DNA of 64,000 nt, taken from contig NZ_RKLT01000002.1 in the NCBI RefSeq assembly GCF_019599505.1, positions 124,001 to 188,000 on the forward strand, read 5' to 3'. The DNA is from Haloarcula nitratireducens. GTDB lineage: Archaea > Halobacteriota > Halobacteria > Halobacteriales > Haloarculaceae. The notes under the pieces were generated by a model, which was given only the letters and a program-made list of their open reading frames with translations, did no database searches and was not told the origin of the DNA. The translations under genes were made by a program, and so were the position numbers. This document shows, piece by piece, positions 37,349 through 46,639 of the stretch (position 1 is the first letter of the stretch; each line of letters begins with the position of its first letter).

Positions 37349-38394
37349 TGCAGTCGGCCCCGCTTCCGGAGACGCTGGCGGAACTGCTCGGCCTCGACCC
37401 GAACAACACGCTGGTCATGATCGTGATGAGCCTCGTCGGAGCGGCCCTCATCGGCTCGCTGATGATGACGAACACGGCGCTGGCCGGCCCGTGGGCGAAG
37501 CGGAAGATCACCGCCGCGTTCACCGACCGCATCGCCGTCAACCGTATCGGCCCGTTCGGCCTGGGTACCATCCCGGCCGACGCGGTCCGCCTGCTCTCGA
37601 AGGAACTAATCATCCCCGACGACGTCGACCGACCCGCGTGGGACCTCGCGCCGCTCATCATCGCCAGCACGGCGCTGCTCGGGTTCGCGGTCATCCCGAT
37701 GGGGAGCGGACTCCACCTCGCGGACCCCGAGGTGGGGCTCGCCTACGTGTTCGCGACGGCCTCTATGGCCTCTATCGGGCTGATCATGGCCGGCTACGCC
37801 TCGAACAACAAGTACTCCTTCCTCGGCGGACTGCGCGCGGTCGCACAGAACATCGCCTACGAGATCCCGCTCATCCTGACCGGCGCCTCGGTGGTCATCT
37901 TCGCCGGGTCGCTCCAGATGAGCGAGATCGTCGCGGCCCAGACCCAGCCGCTCATCGGGCCGCTGCCCTCGTGGTACGCGTTCGTCAACCCCTTCGCGTT
38001 CGTGCTGTTCATGATCGCGAACCTCGCGGAGGTCGGCCGGAACCCCTTCGACATCCCGGAGGCCCCGACCGAGATCGTCGCCGGGTACCAGACGGAGTAC
38101 TCCTCGGTGTACTTCGTCCTGATCTACCTCGGGGAATTCATCCACATCTTCCTCGGCGGCGCGATCATCGCCACCATCTTCCTCGGCGGCCCGGCCGGAC
38201 CGGGACCGGCGAGCCTCGGATTCATCTGGTTCATGATCAAGATCTGGGGCGTATTCCTGTTCACGCAGTGGGCTCGTTCGGCGATCCCCCGCGTGCGCAT
38301 CGACCAACTCATCGAGCTCGGCTGGAAGGGGATGTTGGTGCTCTCGCTCGCGAACCTGCTACTGACCGCGGTCATCGTCGGGGTGATCGCCTGA
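37348..38394 (+). CDS. nuoH: Complex I subunit NuoH
   Basis: A 348-residue membrane subunit with about eight helices at the junction of both arms. RIGPFGLGTIPADAVRLLSKE and EVGRNPFDIPEAPTEIVAGY are the quinone-chamber signatures. The charged loop and E-channel residues are present. It starts on the last base of the nuoCD stop. Confidence 0.97.
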   Translation: MQSAPLPETLAELLGLDPNNTLVMIVMSLVGAALIGSLMMTNTALAGPWAKRKITAAFTDRIAVNRIGPFGLGTIPADAVRLLSKELIIPDDVDRPAWDLAPLIIASTALLGFAVIPMGSGLHLADPEVGLAYVFATASMASIGLIMAGYASNNKYSFLGGLRAVAQNIAYEIPLILTGASVVIFAGSLQMSEIVAAQTQPLIGPLPSWYAFVNPFAFVLFMIANLAEVGRNPFDIPEAPTEIVAGYQTEYSSVYFVLIYLGEFIHIFLGGAIIATIFLGGPAGPGPASLGFIWFMIKIWGVFLFTQWARSAIPRVRIDQLIELGWKGMLVLSLANLLLTAVIVGVIA

Positions 38395-38435
38395 TGGCGA
38401 TTCACGCACCGGCGACCACAACCGGAGGTAACTGA
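38394..38435 (+). other. 13-codon open frame between nuoH and nuoI
   Basis: An ATG overlapping the nuoH stop opens MAIHAPATTTGGN and ends 2 nt before nuoI. It contains a GGAGGT Shine-Dalgarno (38424-38429) placed 8 nt before the nuoI ATG, an unusually strong site for haloarchaea. Probably a leader that helps re-initiation; a functional peptide is possible but unsupported. Confidence 0.4.
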
Positions 38436-38437
38436 CT

Positions 38438-38899
38438 ATGATCGGCATCCTGAAATCCATGGCAACGACGATGAAACACGCCCTCGACGGGGAGACGTTC
38501 ACGGTGGAGTATCCGGAGGTCGCCCCCGAGGTGAGTCCCCGCTTCCGCGGCGTCCACAAGTGGAGCCAGGAGCGGTGTATCTGGTGTCGGCAGTGCGAGA
38601 ACGTCTGTCCGAACAACACCATCCAGATCGTGATGGACGACCAGCGAAACGGCGAGGAGTACAACCTCCACATCGGCCAGTGCATCTACTGTCGCCTCTG
38701 TGAGGAGGTCTGTCCGACCGACGCCATCCTGCTGACCCAGAACTTCGAGTTCACGGCGGACACGAAAGACGAGTTCGCCTACGACAAGGAGCAACTGAAG
38801 AACGTCCCGTGGTACAAGGACATCGACCCCCTCGAATCCCGCGAGCCCGACCGGGGCGCGTGGATCGGCGAGGGCGAAGGCGAAATCGACTATCAGTAA
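38438..38899 (+). CDS. nuoI: Complex I subunit NuoI
   Basis: A 153-residue ferredoxin-like subunit with two [4Fe-4S] motifs, CIWCRQCENVCP near residue 47 and CIYCRLCEEVCP near 81. It relays electrons to NuoB. It is preceded by a strong GGAGGT site. A 160-bp spacer follows before the next nuo genes. Confidence 0.97.
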   Translation: MIGILKSMATTMKHALDGETFTVEYPEVAPEVSPRFRGVHKWSQERCIWCRQCENVCPNNTIQIVMDDQRNGEEYNLHIGQCIYCRLCEEVCPTDAILLTQNFEFTADTKDEFAYDKEQLKNVPWYKDIDPLESREPDRGAWIGEGEGEIDYQ

Positions 38900-39059
38900 T
38901 CGACCCGTATCGCCACTCGTTTTCCGTTCTCGCGGCGATCCCATAATATAGCTGTCAATAACTCGTCGACCGGCCACCGTATAGGGTGGTCCGACCCCTC
39001 CCGATTCCGAGACGAAAGAGGAATCTTCAAAGGGACGCCGCAAAGAGTCTCAAGATAAG
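38900..39059 (+). promoter_or_regulatory. Spacer before nuoJ, possible internal promoter
   Basis: This 160-bp gap is the only long break in the nuo operon. It holds a T-rich stretch after nuoI, an AT-rich CATAATATAGC at about 38942-38952 and an inverted repeat CCACC...GGTGG at about 38975-38990. The membrane-arm genes may have their own transcript. Confidence 0.4.
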
Positions 39060-39329
39060 ATGGGACTGTACGAGTCAATCGCGTTCGCACTGTTCGCTAT
39101 GGTGACGGTGGGCAGTGCGGCAGGCGTCGTGTTAGTTCGGGACGTCTGGCATTCGGCGCTGTTTCTTGGTGTGTCACTGGTCAGCGTCGCCGTGTTCTAC
39201 GTCCTGAACCAAGCGGCGTTCGTCGCAACGATGCAAATTCTGGTGTACGTCGGGGGCGTCCTCATCCTCGTCAGCTTCGCGGTGATGCTGACCCGCGAGG
39301 ACGAGTCCATCGTCGAGGTGGCACGATGA
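39060..39329 (+). CDS. nuoJ1: Complex I subunit NuoJ, N-terminal half
   Basis: An 89-residue membrane protein covering the first three helices of NuoJ, ending with the conserved AFVATMQILVYVGGVLILVSFAVML. The second half is encoded separately just downstream, with a 4-nt overlap. Split nuoJ is common in haloarchaea. Confidence 0.92.
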   Translation: MGLYESIAFALFAMVTVGSAAGVVLVRDVWHSALFLGVSLVSVAVFYVLNQAAFVATMQILVYVGGVLILVSFAVMLTREDESIVEVAR

Positions 39330-39733
39330 CGAACCGACCGGAACTCAACACCGAAGGGAACTACGTCGCGGGACTCGCCGCAGTCGCGCTGTTCGTCGTC
39401 CTCGGAGCCGTCTTCATCGGCGTCTCCTTCCCCACCCCGACGGGCTTCGGAGAGGGTGCCGCTATCACGAAGAGTCTGGGCGCGGCGATGTTCGACATCG
39501 CGCCGGGCGCGATAATGGGCGACGGGGAGACGGCCGTTCCCGCCGAGGGCTTCCTGGTCGCGTTCATCCTCATCGGCGTCGTCCTCGACGCCGCGCTGGA
39601 CGGCGCGGTGATGCTGGCAAAGCGCGAGGACGCCGGCGAGAACGTCGGCCCCGACATCGACGACGCGGCCGACGAAGCGACTGTCGCCGCGGACGGCGGT
39701 GAGGCGGTCGAGACGGGGGGTGACGACGCGTGA
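39326..39733 (+). CDS. nuoJ2: Complex I subunit NuoJ, C-terminal half
   Basis: A 135-residue protein with two membrane helices (VAGLAAVALFVVLGAVFIGV and GFLVAFILIGVVLDAALDG) and an acidic tail. Length and position fit the second part of a split NuoJ. It overlaps nuoK by 4 nt. Confidence 0.85.
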   Translation: MTNRPELNTEGNYVAGLAAVALFVVLGAVFIGVSFPTPTGFGEGAAITKSLGAAMFDIAPGAIMGDGETAVPAEGFLVAFILIGVVLDAALDGAVMLAKREDAGENVGPDIDDAADEATVAADGGEAVETGGDDA

Positions 39734-40032
39734 TTCCCGCGCAGGCGTACCTGCTGCTTTCGGCGGCCGTGTTCTGTATCGGCCTCTTCGGTATCCTCAC
39801 GCGGCGGAACGCGCTCGTCTTCCTGATGTCCGTCGAGCTGATGTTGAACGCGGCCAACATCAACCTCATCGCGTTCTCGCTCCAGCACGGCAACCTCACG
39901 GGGCAGGTTTTCAGTCTGTTCACGATGGCGCTTGCCGCCGCCGAGGTGGCGGTCGGTATCGGTATCATCCTCGTGTTGTACCGCAACTTCACAGACGTGG
40001 ACGTGACGAAGGCGACGACGATGAGGTGGTAA
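39730..40032 (+). CDS. nuoK: Complex I subunit NuoK
   Basis: A 100-residue subunit with three helices and a GTG start overlapping the previous stop. VFLMSVELMLNAANINL holds the conserved Glu of the proton path; EVAVGIGIILVLYRN is the third-helix signature. Confidence 0.96.
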   Translation: MIPAQAYLLLSAAVFCIGLFGILTRRNALVFLMSVELMLNAANINLIAFSLQHGNLTGQVFSLFTMALAAAEVAVGIGIILVLYRNFTDVDVTKATTMRW

Positions 40033-40035
40033 CAG

Positions 40036-42129
40036 ATGGCTGCATTCACATACGCTCCGGCGATAGTCCTGCTCCCGTTCGTATCGTTCCTCGTCGCGCT
40101 GTTTGCCGGCGACCGCATGCCGAAGGGCGGCGCGCTCGCGGGCATCGCCGCGACGGGCGGTTCGTTACTGCTCTCTATCTGGGTCGCGCTGACCGTCGCG
40201 GGCGGCAGCGTCCACAACGAGTTCATCTACACGTGGGTCGCCGGCGTGGAGTCGCTGCAGCTCCGCTTCGGTCTCCTGCTCGACCCGCTCTCGGCGCTGA
40301 TGTTGCTCATCGTCTGTCTCATCTCCTTCCTCGTCCACATCTTCTCGCTCGGGTACATGAACGACGAGGGCGAGACCGGACTCCCGCGCTACTACGCCGG
40401 ACTCGGTCTCTTCACCGCGAGCATGCTCGGATTCGTGGTCGCCAACAACCTGCTGATGGCGTTCATGTTCTTCGAGCTCGTGGGCCTGTGTTCGTACCTG
40501 CTCATCGGCTTCTGGTTCCGCGAGGACGGCCCGCCGAGCGCCGCGAAGAAGGCGTTCCTCGTCACCCGCTTCGGTGATTACTTCTTCCTCATCGGCGTCG
40601 TCGGCATCTTCGCCACCTTCGGGACCGGCCTCTTCGCCCCCGTCACGCAGGGCGGTGAAGTGGTCGCCGAGAGCTTCCCGGTGCTCGCGGAACACGCCAT
40701 CGTCGACGGCGAGACGGAGGCCATCGGAATGCTCGACACCGTCGGCCTCGGTCCGCAGGCGTGGTTCACGGTGCTGGGACTGCTCGTCCTCGGTGGCGTC
40801 ATCGGGAAGTCCGCGCAGTTCCCGCTTCACACCTGGCTCCCCGACGCGATGGAGGGCCCGACGCCCGTCTCCGCGCTCATCCACGCGGCGACGATGGTCG
40901 CGGCCGGCGTCTACCTCGTCGCGCGCATGTACGGGTTCTACGCGCTCTCCCCGACGGCGCTCGCGGTCATCGCGCTCGTCGGCGGCTTCACGGCCCTGTT
41001 CGCGGCGACGATGGGCCTCGTGAAACAGGAGATCAAACAGGTGCTCGCGTACTCCACCATCTCCCAGTACGGCTACATGATGCTCGCGCTGGGCTCCGGC
41101 GGCTACGTCGCCGCCGTCTTCCACCTGACCACCCACGCCGTCTTCAAGGCGCTGCTGTTCCTCGGTGCCGGGTCGGTCATCATTGCCATGCACCACAACG
41201 AGAACATGTGGGACATGGGCGGTCTGAAAGACGAGATGCCGGTGACCTACTACGCGTTCCTCTCCGGGTCGCTGGCGCTGGCCGGCATCGTCCCGTTCGC
41301 CGGCTTCTGGTCGAAAGACGAAGTGCTCTACGAGGCGCTCATCCACGGGTTCGGCAGCGAAGGCGGTCTCGGGACGGCGTATCTCCTCGCGTACGCGATG
41401 GGGCTGCTGGCCGTCTTCTTCACCGGCTTCTACACCTTCCGGATGGTGTTCCTCACCTTCCACGGGGACGCCCGTTCGGACACCGCTCGCAACCCCCACG
41501 GCGTTCACTGGAACGTCAAGGGGCCGCTCGCGGTGCTCGGCGTGCTGGCGGCGACGGTCGGGTTCATCAACATGAAACCCGTCGCCGAACTCACCGGCGC
41601 GCACATCGACTTCCTGCACAAGTGGCTGCTCGGCCCCGAGGAGGGCGGCTGGCCCGCGGCGCTCAACACCGGACTCCACCAGTACGAGACGCTCCTGCAC
41701 GACGTGGCGCACGTCAGCGCGGGATACCCCCTCGGTGAGACGACGACGCTGCTCGCCTCGGCGGCCGTCTCGCTCGGCCTGGCGCTGGCCGGTGCCGGTG
41801 CCGCGACGGCGCTGTACCGCGGTTCCAGCCCGACCGAGCACACGGACAAACTGGGCGGTCTGAAGACGCTACTCATGCACAACTACTACCAAGACGAGTA
41901 TCAGGTGTGGCTCGCGACGGGTGCCACCTACCCGCTCTCGCGCGCGATGGACAAGTTCGACCAGGGCGTCGTCGACGGCGTCGTCAACGGCGTCTCCAGC
42001 GTCAGTCTGCTCGGCGGCAGCCGGATGCGACGGATCCAGTCGGGCGTCGTCAACAACTACGCGACGCTGCTGACGCTCGGACTCGTGCTCCTATTGGCCG
42101 TCTTCGGCTTCGTCGGGGGGTGGTTCTAG
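40036..42129 (+). CDS. nuoL: Complex I subunit NuoL
   Basis: A 697-residue antiporter-like subunit with about 15 helices. Motifs include FFVELVGLCSYLLIGFW-like FELVGLCSYLLIGFWF, PLHTWLPDAMEGPTPVSALI and VLAYSTISQYGYMMLALG. The C-terminal region has the lateral-helix portion expected of NuoL. It is one of three proton-pumping channels. Confidence 0.96.
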   Translation: MAAFTYAPAIVLLPFVSFLVALFAGDRMPKGGALAGIAATGGSLLLSIWVALTVAGGSVHNEFIYTWVAGVESLQLRFGLLLDPLSALMLLIVCLISFLVHIFSLGYMNDEGETGLPRYYAGLGLFTASMLGFVVANNLLMAFMFFELVGLCSYLLIGFWFREDGPPSAAKKAFLVTRFGDYFFLIGVVGIFATFGTGLFAPVTQGGEVVAESFPVLAEHAIVDGETEAIGMLDTVGLGPQAWFTVLGLLVLGGVIGKSAQFPLHTWLPDAMEGPTPVSALIHAATMVAAGVYLVARMYGFYALSPTALAVIALVGGFTALFAATMGLVKQEIKQVLAYSTISQYGYMMLALGSGGYVAAVFHLTTHAVFKALLFLGAGSVIIAMHHNENMWDMGGLKDEMPVTYYAFLSGSLALAGIVPFAGFWSKDEVLYEALIHGFGSEGGLGTAYLLAYAMGLLAVFFTGFYTFRMVFLTFHGDARSDTARNPHGVHWNVKGPLAVLGVLAATVGFINMKPVAELTGAHIDFLHKWLLGPEEGGWPAALNTGLHQYETLLHDVAHVSAGYPLGETTTLLASAAVSLGLALAGAGAATALYRGSSPTEHTDKLGGLKTLLMHNYYQDEYQVWLATGATYPLSRAMDKFDQGVVDGVVNGVSSVSLLGGSRMRRIQSGVVNNYATLLTLGLVLLLAVFGFVGGWF

Positions 42130-43659
42130 ATGTGGATCGCCGCACTGCTGGCGGTGACGCTCCTCGGTAGCGTCGGCGTCATGCTGACGCCGGACCGGTA
42201 CGCCGGGAAAGTCGCGGCGGCCGTCAGCGCCGTGCCCGCGCTGGCGAGCGTCTACATGTACTACGTCTTCCTGACCCGGAACGGCGGGGCGGGCAACGCC
42301 CTGCTGTCGCCGGAAGGCGTCGCGTTCGGCCAGCAGATCCCGTGGATCGACCTCGCCGGCTACAGCATCTCCTACTACGTCGGGCTGGACGGCGTCAGCA
42401 TGCCGCTGCTGACGCTGACGACCGTCCTGACCACGCTGGCCATCGTTTCGGCGTGGACGCCCATCTCCGAGCGTCAGTCCCAGTTCTACGGGCTGATGCT
42501 CCTGATGGAAGTGAGTCTGATCGGCGTCTTCGCGGCGCTGGACTTTTTCCTCTGGTTCGTCTTCTGGGAGGGCGTGCTCATCCCGATGTACTTCCTCATC
42601 GGCGTCTGGGGCGGTCCCCGGCGGAAGTACGCCGCCATCAAGTTCTTCGTCTACACGAACGTGGCCTCGCTGGTCATGTTCGCGGGCCTGTTCGCGCTGG
42701 TGTTCAACACCGACCTCACGTCGCTGTCGCTCCCGGCGATGGCCGAGGCGTTCCGTAACGCATCCGAGCTGCCCGAGATCGCCGGCGTCGGACTCGCGAC
42801 GATCTCGTTCGTCCTGATGTTCGTCGGCTTCGCGGTGAAGGTGCCAGTCTTCCCGCTGCACACGTGGCTGCCCGACGCGCACGTCGAGGCCCCGACGCCG
42901 GTGTCGGTGATGCTGGCCGGCGTCCTCCTGAAGATGGGGACCTACGCGCTGCTCCGCTTCAACTTCACGATGCTCGCCGAGACGGCCCGGGCGCTCGCGA
43001 TTCCGCTCGCCATCGTCGGCGTCGTCAGCGTCATCTACGGCGCGATGCTGGCACTGGCCCAGCGCGACCTCAAGCGTATCGTCGCGTACTCCTCCATCTC
43101 CTCGATGGGGTACGTCATCCTCGGCCTCGTCGCCTTCACGCCCCACGGCATGGGCGGGGCGACGTTCCAGATGGTCGCACACGGCCTCATCTCGGGGCTG
43201 ATGTTCATGACCGTCGGCGTCATCTACAACACGACGCACACGCGGATGGTCGGCGACATGTCCGGCCTCGCGGACCGGATGCCCTGGACCGTCGGCATCT
43301 TCGTCGCGGCGGCCTTCGGCTACATGGGTCTGCCGCTGATGGCCGGCTTCGCCGCCGAGTTCCTCATCTTCCAGGGCGCCTTCAACGCGGCCTCGCTCGG
43401 TAGCGCCGCGCCGCTACTCACGTCGCTCGCCATGTTCGGTATCGTCATCGTCGCCGGCTACCTGCTGTGGGCGATGCAACGCACGCTCTTCGGCGGCTTC
43501 CACCTGGAAACGGACTACGAGGTCGGTCCGGCGGCGTTCCACGACGTCGCGCCGCTGGCCGTCCTCCTCCTGCTGGTCATCGTGCTCGGTGTGGCCCCCG
43601 ACCTCTCCTACGACATGATTCAACACGCGATCGCGCCGCTCACCGGAGGTGGTGCATAG
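42130..43659 (+). CDS. nuoM: Complex I subunit NuoM
   Basis: A 509-residue antiporter-like subunit. PLHTWLPDAHVEAPTPVSVM and RIVAYSSISSMGYVILGL are the half-channel motifs, and WEGVLIPMYFLIGVWG marks NuoM. Its ATG follows the nuoL stop directly, with no spacing, suggesting coupled translation. Confidence 0.97.
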   Translation: MWIAALLAVTLLGSVGVMLTPDRYAGKVAAAVSAVPALASVYMYYVFLTRNGGAGNALLSPEGVAFGQQIPWIDLAGYSISYYVGLDGVSMPLLTLTTVLTTLAIVSAWTPISERQSQFYGLMLLMEVSLIGVFAALDFFLWFVFWEGVLIPMYFLIGVWGGPRRKYAAIKFFVYTNVASLVMFAGLFALVFNTDLTSLSLPAMAEAFRNASELPEIAGVGLATISFVLMFVGFAVKVPVFPLHTWLPDAHVEAPTPVSVMLAGVLLKMGTYALLRFNFTMLAETARALAIPLAIVGVVSVIYGAMLALAQRDLKRIVAYSSISSMGYVILGLVAFTPHGMGGATFQMVAHGLISGLMFMTVGVIYNTTHTRMVGDMSGLADRMPWTVGIFVAAAFGYMGLPLMAGFAAEFLIFQGAFNAASLGSAAPLLTSLAMFGIVIVAGYLLWAMQRTLFGGFHLETDYEVGPAAFHDVAPLAVLLLLVIVLGVAPDLSYDMIQHAIAPLTGGGA

Positions 43660-45216
43660 ATGGTTCAACTGCCCGCGTGGGCGGCGCTCGCCCCCCCACT
43701 CGCGCTCGGTGTGACGGCGCTCCTCTTGCTGTTAGCCGATAGCGTCGACCCCGATACGACCAACACGACGCTCCTCGGCGGGATCTCCGTCGTCGGGTCG
43801 CTGGCCTCCTTGGCCTTCGCCGTCTGGTTCATCTTCGGCGGCACCGGTATCCCGCAGTCCGAGGGCGGCCAGGGGGTCGCAACGCTGTTCGGCGGCCAAC
43901 TGGTCGTCGACCAGATGGCGCTGTTCTTCATGATAATCGTCGCGAGCGTCACCTCGCTCGTGACGCTCGCGAGCACGGATTACGTCAGAGGACACGCCTA
44001 TCAGGCCGAGTTCTACACGCTCGTGTTGCTCTCGGCGGCGGGGATGTCCGTACTCAGCGCCGCGAACAGTCTGGCGACCGCGTTCGTCGCCTTCGAGCTC
44101 GTCTCGCTGCCGTCGTACGCGCTCGTCGCGTTCCTGAAGAACAACCGCGGGAGCGTCGAGGCGGGGCTGAAGTACTTCCTCATCGGCGCGGTGTCTTCGG
44201 CCGTCTTCGCCTACGGTATCTCGCTGGTGTACGCTGCGACGGGCGTTCTCCGGTTCGACGCCATCGCGGCGGCTATCGACAGCGGTACCGTTCAGGCCGT
44301 CGTCGACGGCTCCGTTCAGGCCCAATCGGCCCAGGTGCCGGCGTCGATACTCGGCGTCGGCATCCTGATGATCATCGGCGGTATCGCGTTCAAGATGGCC
44401 GCCGTCCCGTTCCACTTCTGGGCACCGGAAGCGTACGAGGGCGCGCCCGCACCCGTCTCGGCGTTCCTCTCGTCGGCGTCGAAGGCCGCCGGGTTCGTCC
44501 TGGCGTTTCGCGCCTTCGCCGTCGCGTTCCCCATCGGCGCGCTCAGCGCCAGCGGTGACGTCATCAGCTGGTTCGTCGTCTTCCAGATCCTGGCCATCGT
44601 GACGATGTTCGTCGGGAACTTCGCCGCGGCCACCCAGGAGAAGGTCAAGCGGATGATGGCCTACTCGAGCGTCGGTCACGCGGGCTACGTCCTCATCGGA
44701 CTGGCCGCGCTGTCGGCCTCCGGCGACGGGATGGCATTCAGCATGAGCGCCGGGATGGCTCACTTGCTGGTCTACGGCTTCATGAACACCGGCGCGTTCC
44801 TCTTCATCGCGCTCGCGGAGTACTGGGGCGTCGGCCGCCGCTTCGAGGACTACAACGGCCTCGGACGGCAGGCCCCGCTGGCCTGTGCCGCGATGACGAT
44901 CTTCCTGTTCAGCCTCGCCGGCCTGCCGATCGGCGGCGGGTTCTTCTCGAAGTTCTACCTCTTCTCGGCGACGCTGAACGTCGGCGCGTGGACGCTCGCC
45001 GCCTCGCTGGTCATCAACAGCGCGCTGTCGCTGTTCTACTACTCGCGCGTCGTCAAGGCGATGTGGGTCGAGGAGCCGACGGGTGAGCGCTCCATCGACT
45101 CGTACCCGACCGGTCTCTACACCGCCATCGTCGCCGCGGCCGTCGTGACGGTGCTCCTGATTCCCGGCTTCGGGACCGTCTCGGACCTCGCGATGCGCGC
45201 GGCCGAACTACTGTAG
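43660..45216 (+). CDS. nuoN: Complex I subunit NuoN
   Basis: A 518-residue antiporter-like subunit. FELVSLPSYALVAFLKNN, PFHFWAPEAYEGAPAPVSAF and MMAYSSVGHAGYVLIGL identify NuoN. It is adjacent to nuoM and is the last gene of the operon. No nuoE, nuoF or nuoG follows. Its end overlaps the convergent beta-lactamase-fold gene by 9 nt. Confidence 0.97.
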   Translation: MVQLPAWAALAPPLALGVTALLLLLADSVDPDTTNTTLLGGISVVGSLASLAFAVWFIFGGTGIPQSEGGQGVATLFGGQLVVDQMALFFMIIVASVTSLVTLASTDYVRGHAYQAEFYTLVLLSAAGMSVLSAANSLATAFVAFELVSLPSYALVAFLKNNRGSVEAGLKYFLIGAVSSAVFAYGISLVYAATGVLRFDAIAAAIDSGTVQAVVDGSVQAQSAQVPASILGVGILMIIGGIAFKMAAVPFHFWAPEAYEGAPAPVSAFLSSASKAAGFVLAFRAFAVAFPIGALSASGDVISWFVVFQILAIVTMFVGNFAAATQEKVKRMMAYSSVGHAGYVLIGLAALSASGDGMAFSMSAGMAHLLVYGFMNTGAFLFIALAEYWGVGRRFEDYNGLGRQAPLACAAMTIFLFSLAGLPIGGGFFSKFYLFSATLNVGAWTLAASLVINSALSLFYYSRVVKAMWVEEPTGERSIDSYPTGLYTAIVAAAVVTVLLIPGFGTVSDLAMRAAELL

Positions 45217-46158
45217 CTCGTAGACGAAGACGCCGCCGCTCGCTCGTTTTTCCACGCGACCGTTCGCTTCCAGTACGTCTAAGTGACCGACGGCCTCGCT
45301 CATCCCCGAGAAGTACTCCGTCGCCGGGAGGTCGCCGAACAGCGCCGTCATCACGTCGGCCGGCGTCGTCGCCCCTTCGCTCACGATGTCGGCGACCTCC
45401 TCGCTTCGCTGGTCGTGCTCTTCTAAGATGACGTCGATGCGCTCGGCCGGCGATTCGACCGGTTCGCGGTGACCGGTGAGGAATCGGTCGTGGCCCTGTT
45501 CGCGGAGCCAGCGGAGCGAGTCGTTGAACGCCGGGAGGACCCGGGGTCGCTGCCCGCCGCGGTCGGTCGGTGGTTGGAGGAAGGGGTTGGGCGTGATGTC
45601 GCCGAGGACGTTGTCGCCGACGATGGCCTCTCGCCGACCGCCGGTATCGTACGAGAAGATGCACTCGCCGACGGCGTGACCGGTGACCTCGTCGACGGTG
45701 AGCGGTTCGTCGTCGACCGTCACCGTGTCGTCGCTTTCGACCGTTCTGTCCGTGGCGACGCTCTGGGCATAGGCGAGAAACGCCTCCGGGAGCTGCGTGA
45801 CCGCCTCCGCGGTCTCTCTGGAGATGCCACACCGCTCGAAGAAGTCCGCGAAGTACGACTGTTCGTACCGCAGTCGAGCGCCGAAATCCTCCATGATCTC
45901 GGCGGCCTCCGGTGTAGCGAGAACGCGCGCGCCTTCGCTGCGGAACCGCGCCGCCAGCCCGAAGTGATCCGGATGGGGATGGGTGACGAGCACCTGTGAG
46001 ACGTCGCCGGGCGCGAGTTCTCTCGCTTCGAGGGCCTCGAGCAGCCGTGACCACGCCTCCTCGCTGTCCGGCCCCGGGTCGACGACGGTGCGGCCCGCGA
46101 CGTAGGCGTTGACGGCACCGACCTGGAACGGCGTCGGAATCGACACCCGTGTGAACAT
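45208..46158 (-). CDS. Metallo-beta-lactamase fold hydrolase
   Basis: A 316-residue protein with the HPHPDHFGLA metal-binding motif near residue 60, GHAVGECIFS and GHREPVES for the other histidines, and a C-terminal winged-helix-like domain (SEGATTPADVMTALFGD, VGHLDVLEANGRVEK), as in LACTB2-like hydrolases. Substrate unknown. ATG at 46158 gives MFTRVSIPTPF. The 3' end overlaps nuoN. Confidence 0.9.
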   Translation of the reverse strand: MFTRVSIPTPFQVGAVNAYVAGRTVVDPGPDSEEAWSRLLEALEARELAPGDVSQVLVTHPHPDHFGLAARFRSEGARVLATPEAAEIMEDFGARLRYEQSYFADFFERCGISRETAEAVTQLPEAFLAYAQSVATDRTVESDDTVTVDDEPLTVDEVTGHAVGECIFSYDTGGRREAIVGDNVLGDITPNPFLQPPTDRGGQRPRVLPAFNDSLRWLREQGHDRFLTGHREPVESPAERIDVILEEHDQRSEEVADIVSEGATTPADVMTALFGDLPATEYFSGMSEAVGHLDVLEANGRVEKRASGGVFVYELQ

Positions 46159-46247
46159 ACCACGACGTACCGCCCGGCGACGCAAAACAGTTCGTACACC
46201 CGGTACCCGGCGTAAAGGATTTATCTGTCCTCTGCGAAAGAACAGAT

Positions 46248-46517
46248 AGGAACAGGCACTTCGAAGACGCCCGGTACTACCTCAAACGCGCCGGCGAGAC
46301 GGCGAGCAAAGGCGTCAGAGCGGAACTCGAACCGATAGTGGTACGGGTTCGTGAAATGACCGGCACGGAGAAAGCGCCCGAATCGGGCCGACTGGAACGA
46401 GTCAAGCGCGACCTGACCGACCTCCAGACGAAAGCCAGCGAGACGAGCGAACGAGCTATCGGCGACGCCCGGGCAAAGGTAGACGTCTACCGGCAGAAAG
46501 GCCGGACCGAGGCGTAG
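46248..46517 (+). pseudogene. Small helical protein gene lacking a start codon (DUF7553-like)
   Basis: From 46251 an open frame of 88 codons reads NRHFEDARYYLKRAGETASK and continues, with SGRLERVKRDLTDLQTKASE, to the stop at 46517. It resembles a haloarchaeal family of about 90 residues that I recall as DUF7553. The codon where Met is expected (46248) is AGG, and no ATG, GTG or TTG precedes it in frame after the stop at 46212. A TATA-like AGGATTTATC at about 46216-46225 lies where a leaderless start at 46248 would need it. Either a point mutation or 2-bp insertion, a base-calling error, or an unusual start. Confidence 0.7.
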
Positions 46518-46565
46518 TCGGAACGCAATTCTTAATGTAACCGGTCGAATAGCCACAGGTGCATC

Positions 46566-46639
46566 GGGTTGGTGATCTAGTCCGGTTATGATACCTCCTT
46601 CACACGGAGGAAGTCGGCGGTTCAACTCCGCCCCAACCC
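46566..46639 (+). tRNA. tRNA-Val (CAC)
   Basis: 74 nt. Acceptor GGGTTGG pairs with CCAACCC, followed by an A. Anticodon stem CCTCC/GGAGG encloses TTCACAC, giving anticodon CAC. T-arm GGCGG TTCAACT CCGCC. CCA is not encoded. A TATA-like TTAATGTA lies at 46532-46539, about 30 nt upstream. Confidence 0.95.

Noticed and set aside
40165..44763. Long minus-strand open frames across nuoL, nuoM and nuoN
   Set aside because: The plus strand encodes full-length, motif-rich subunits; the antisense proteins are low-complexity Arg/Glu/Asp stretches.
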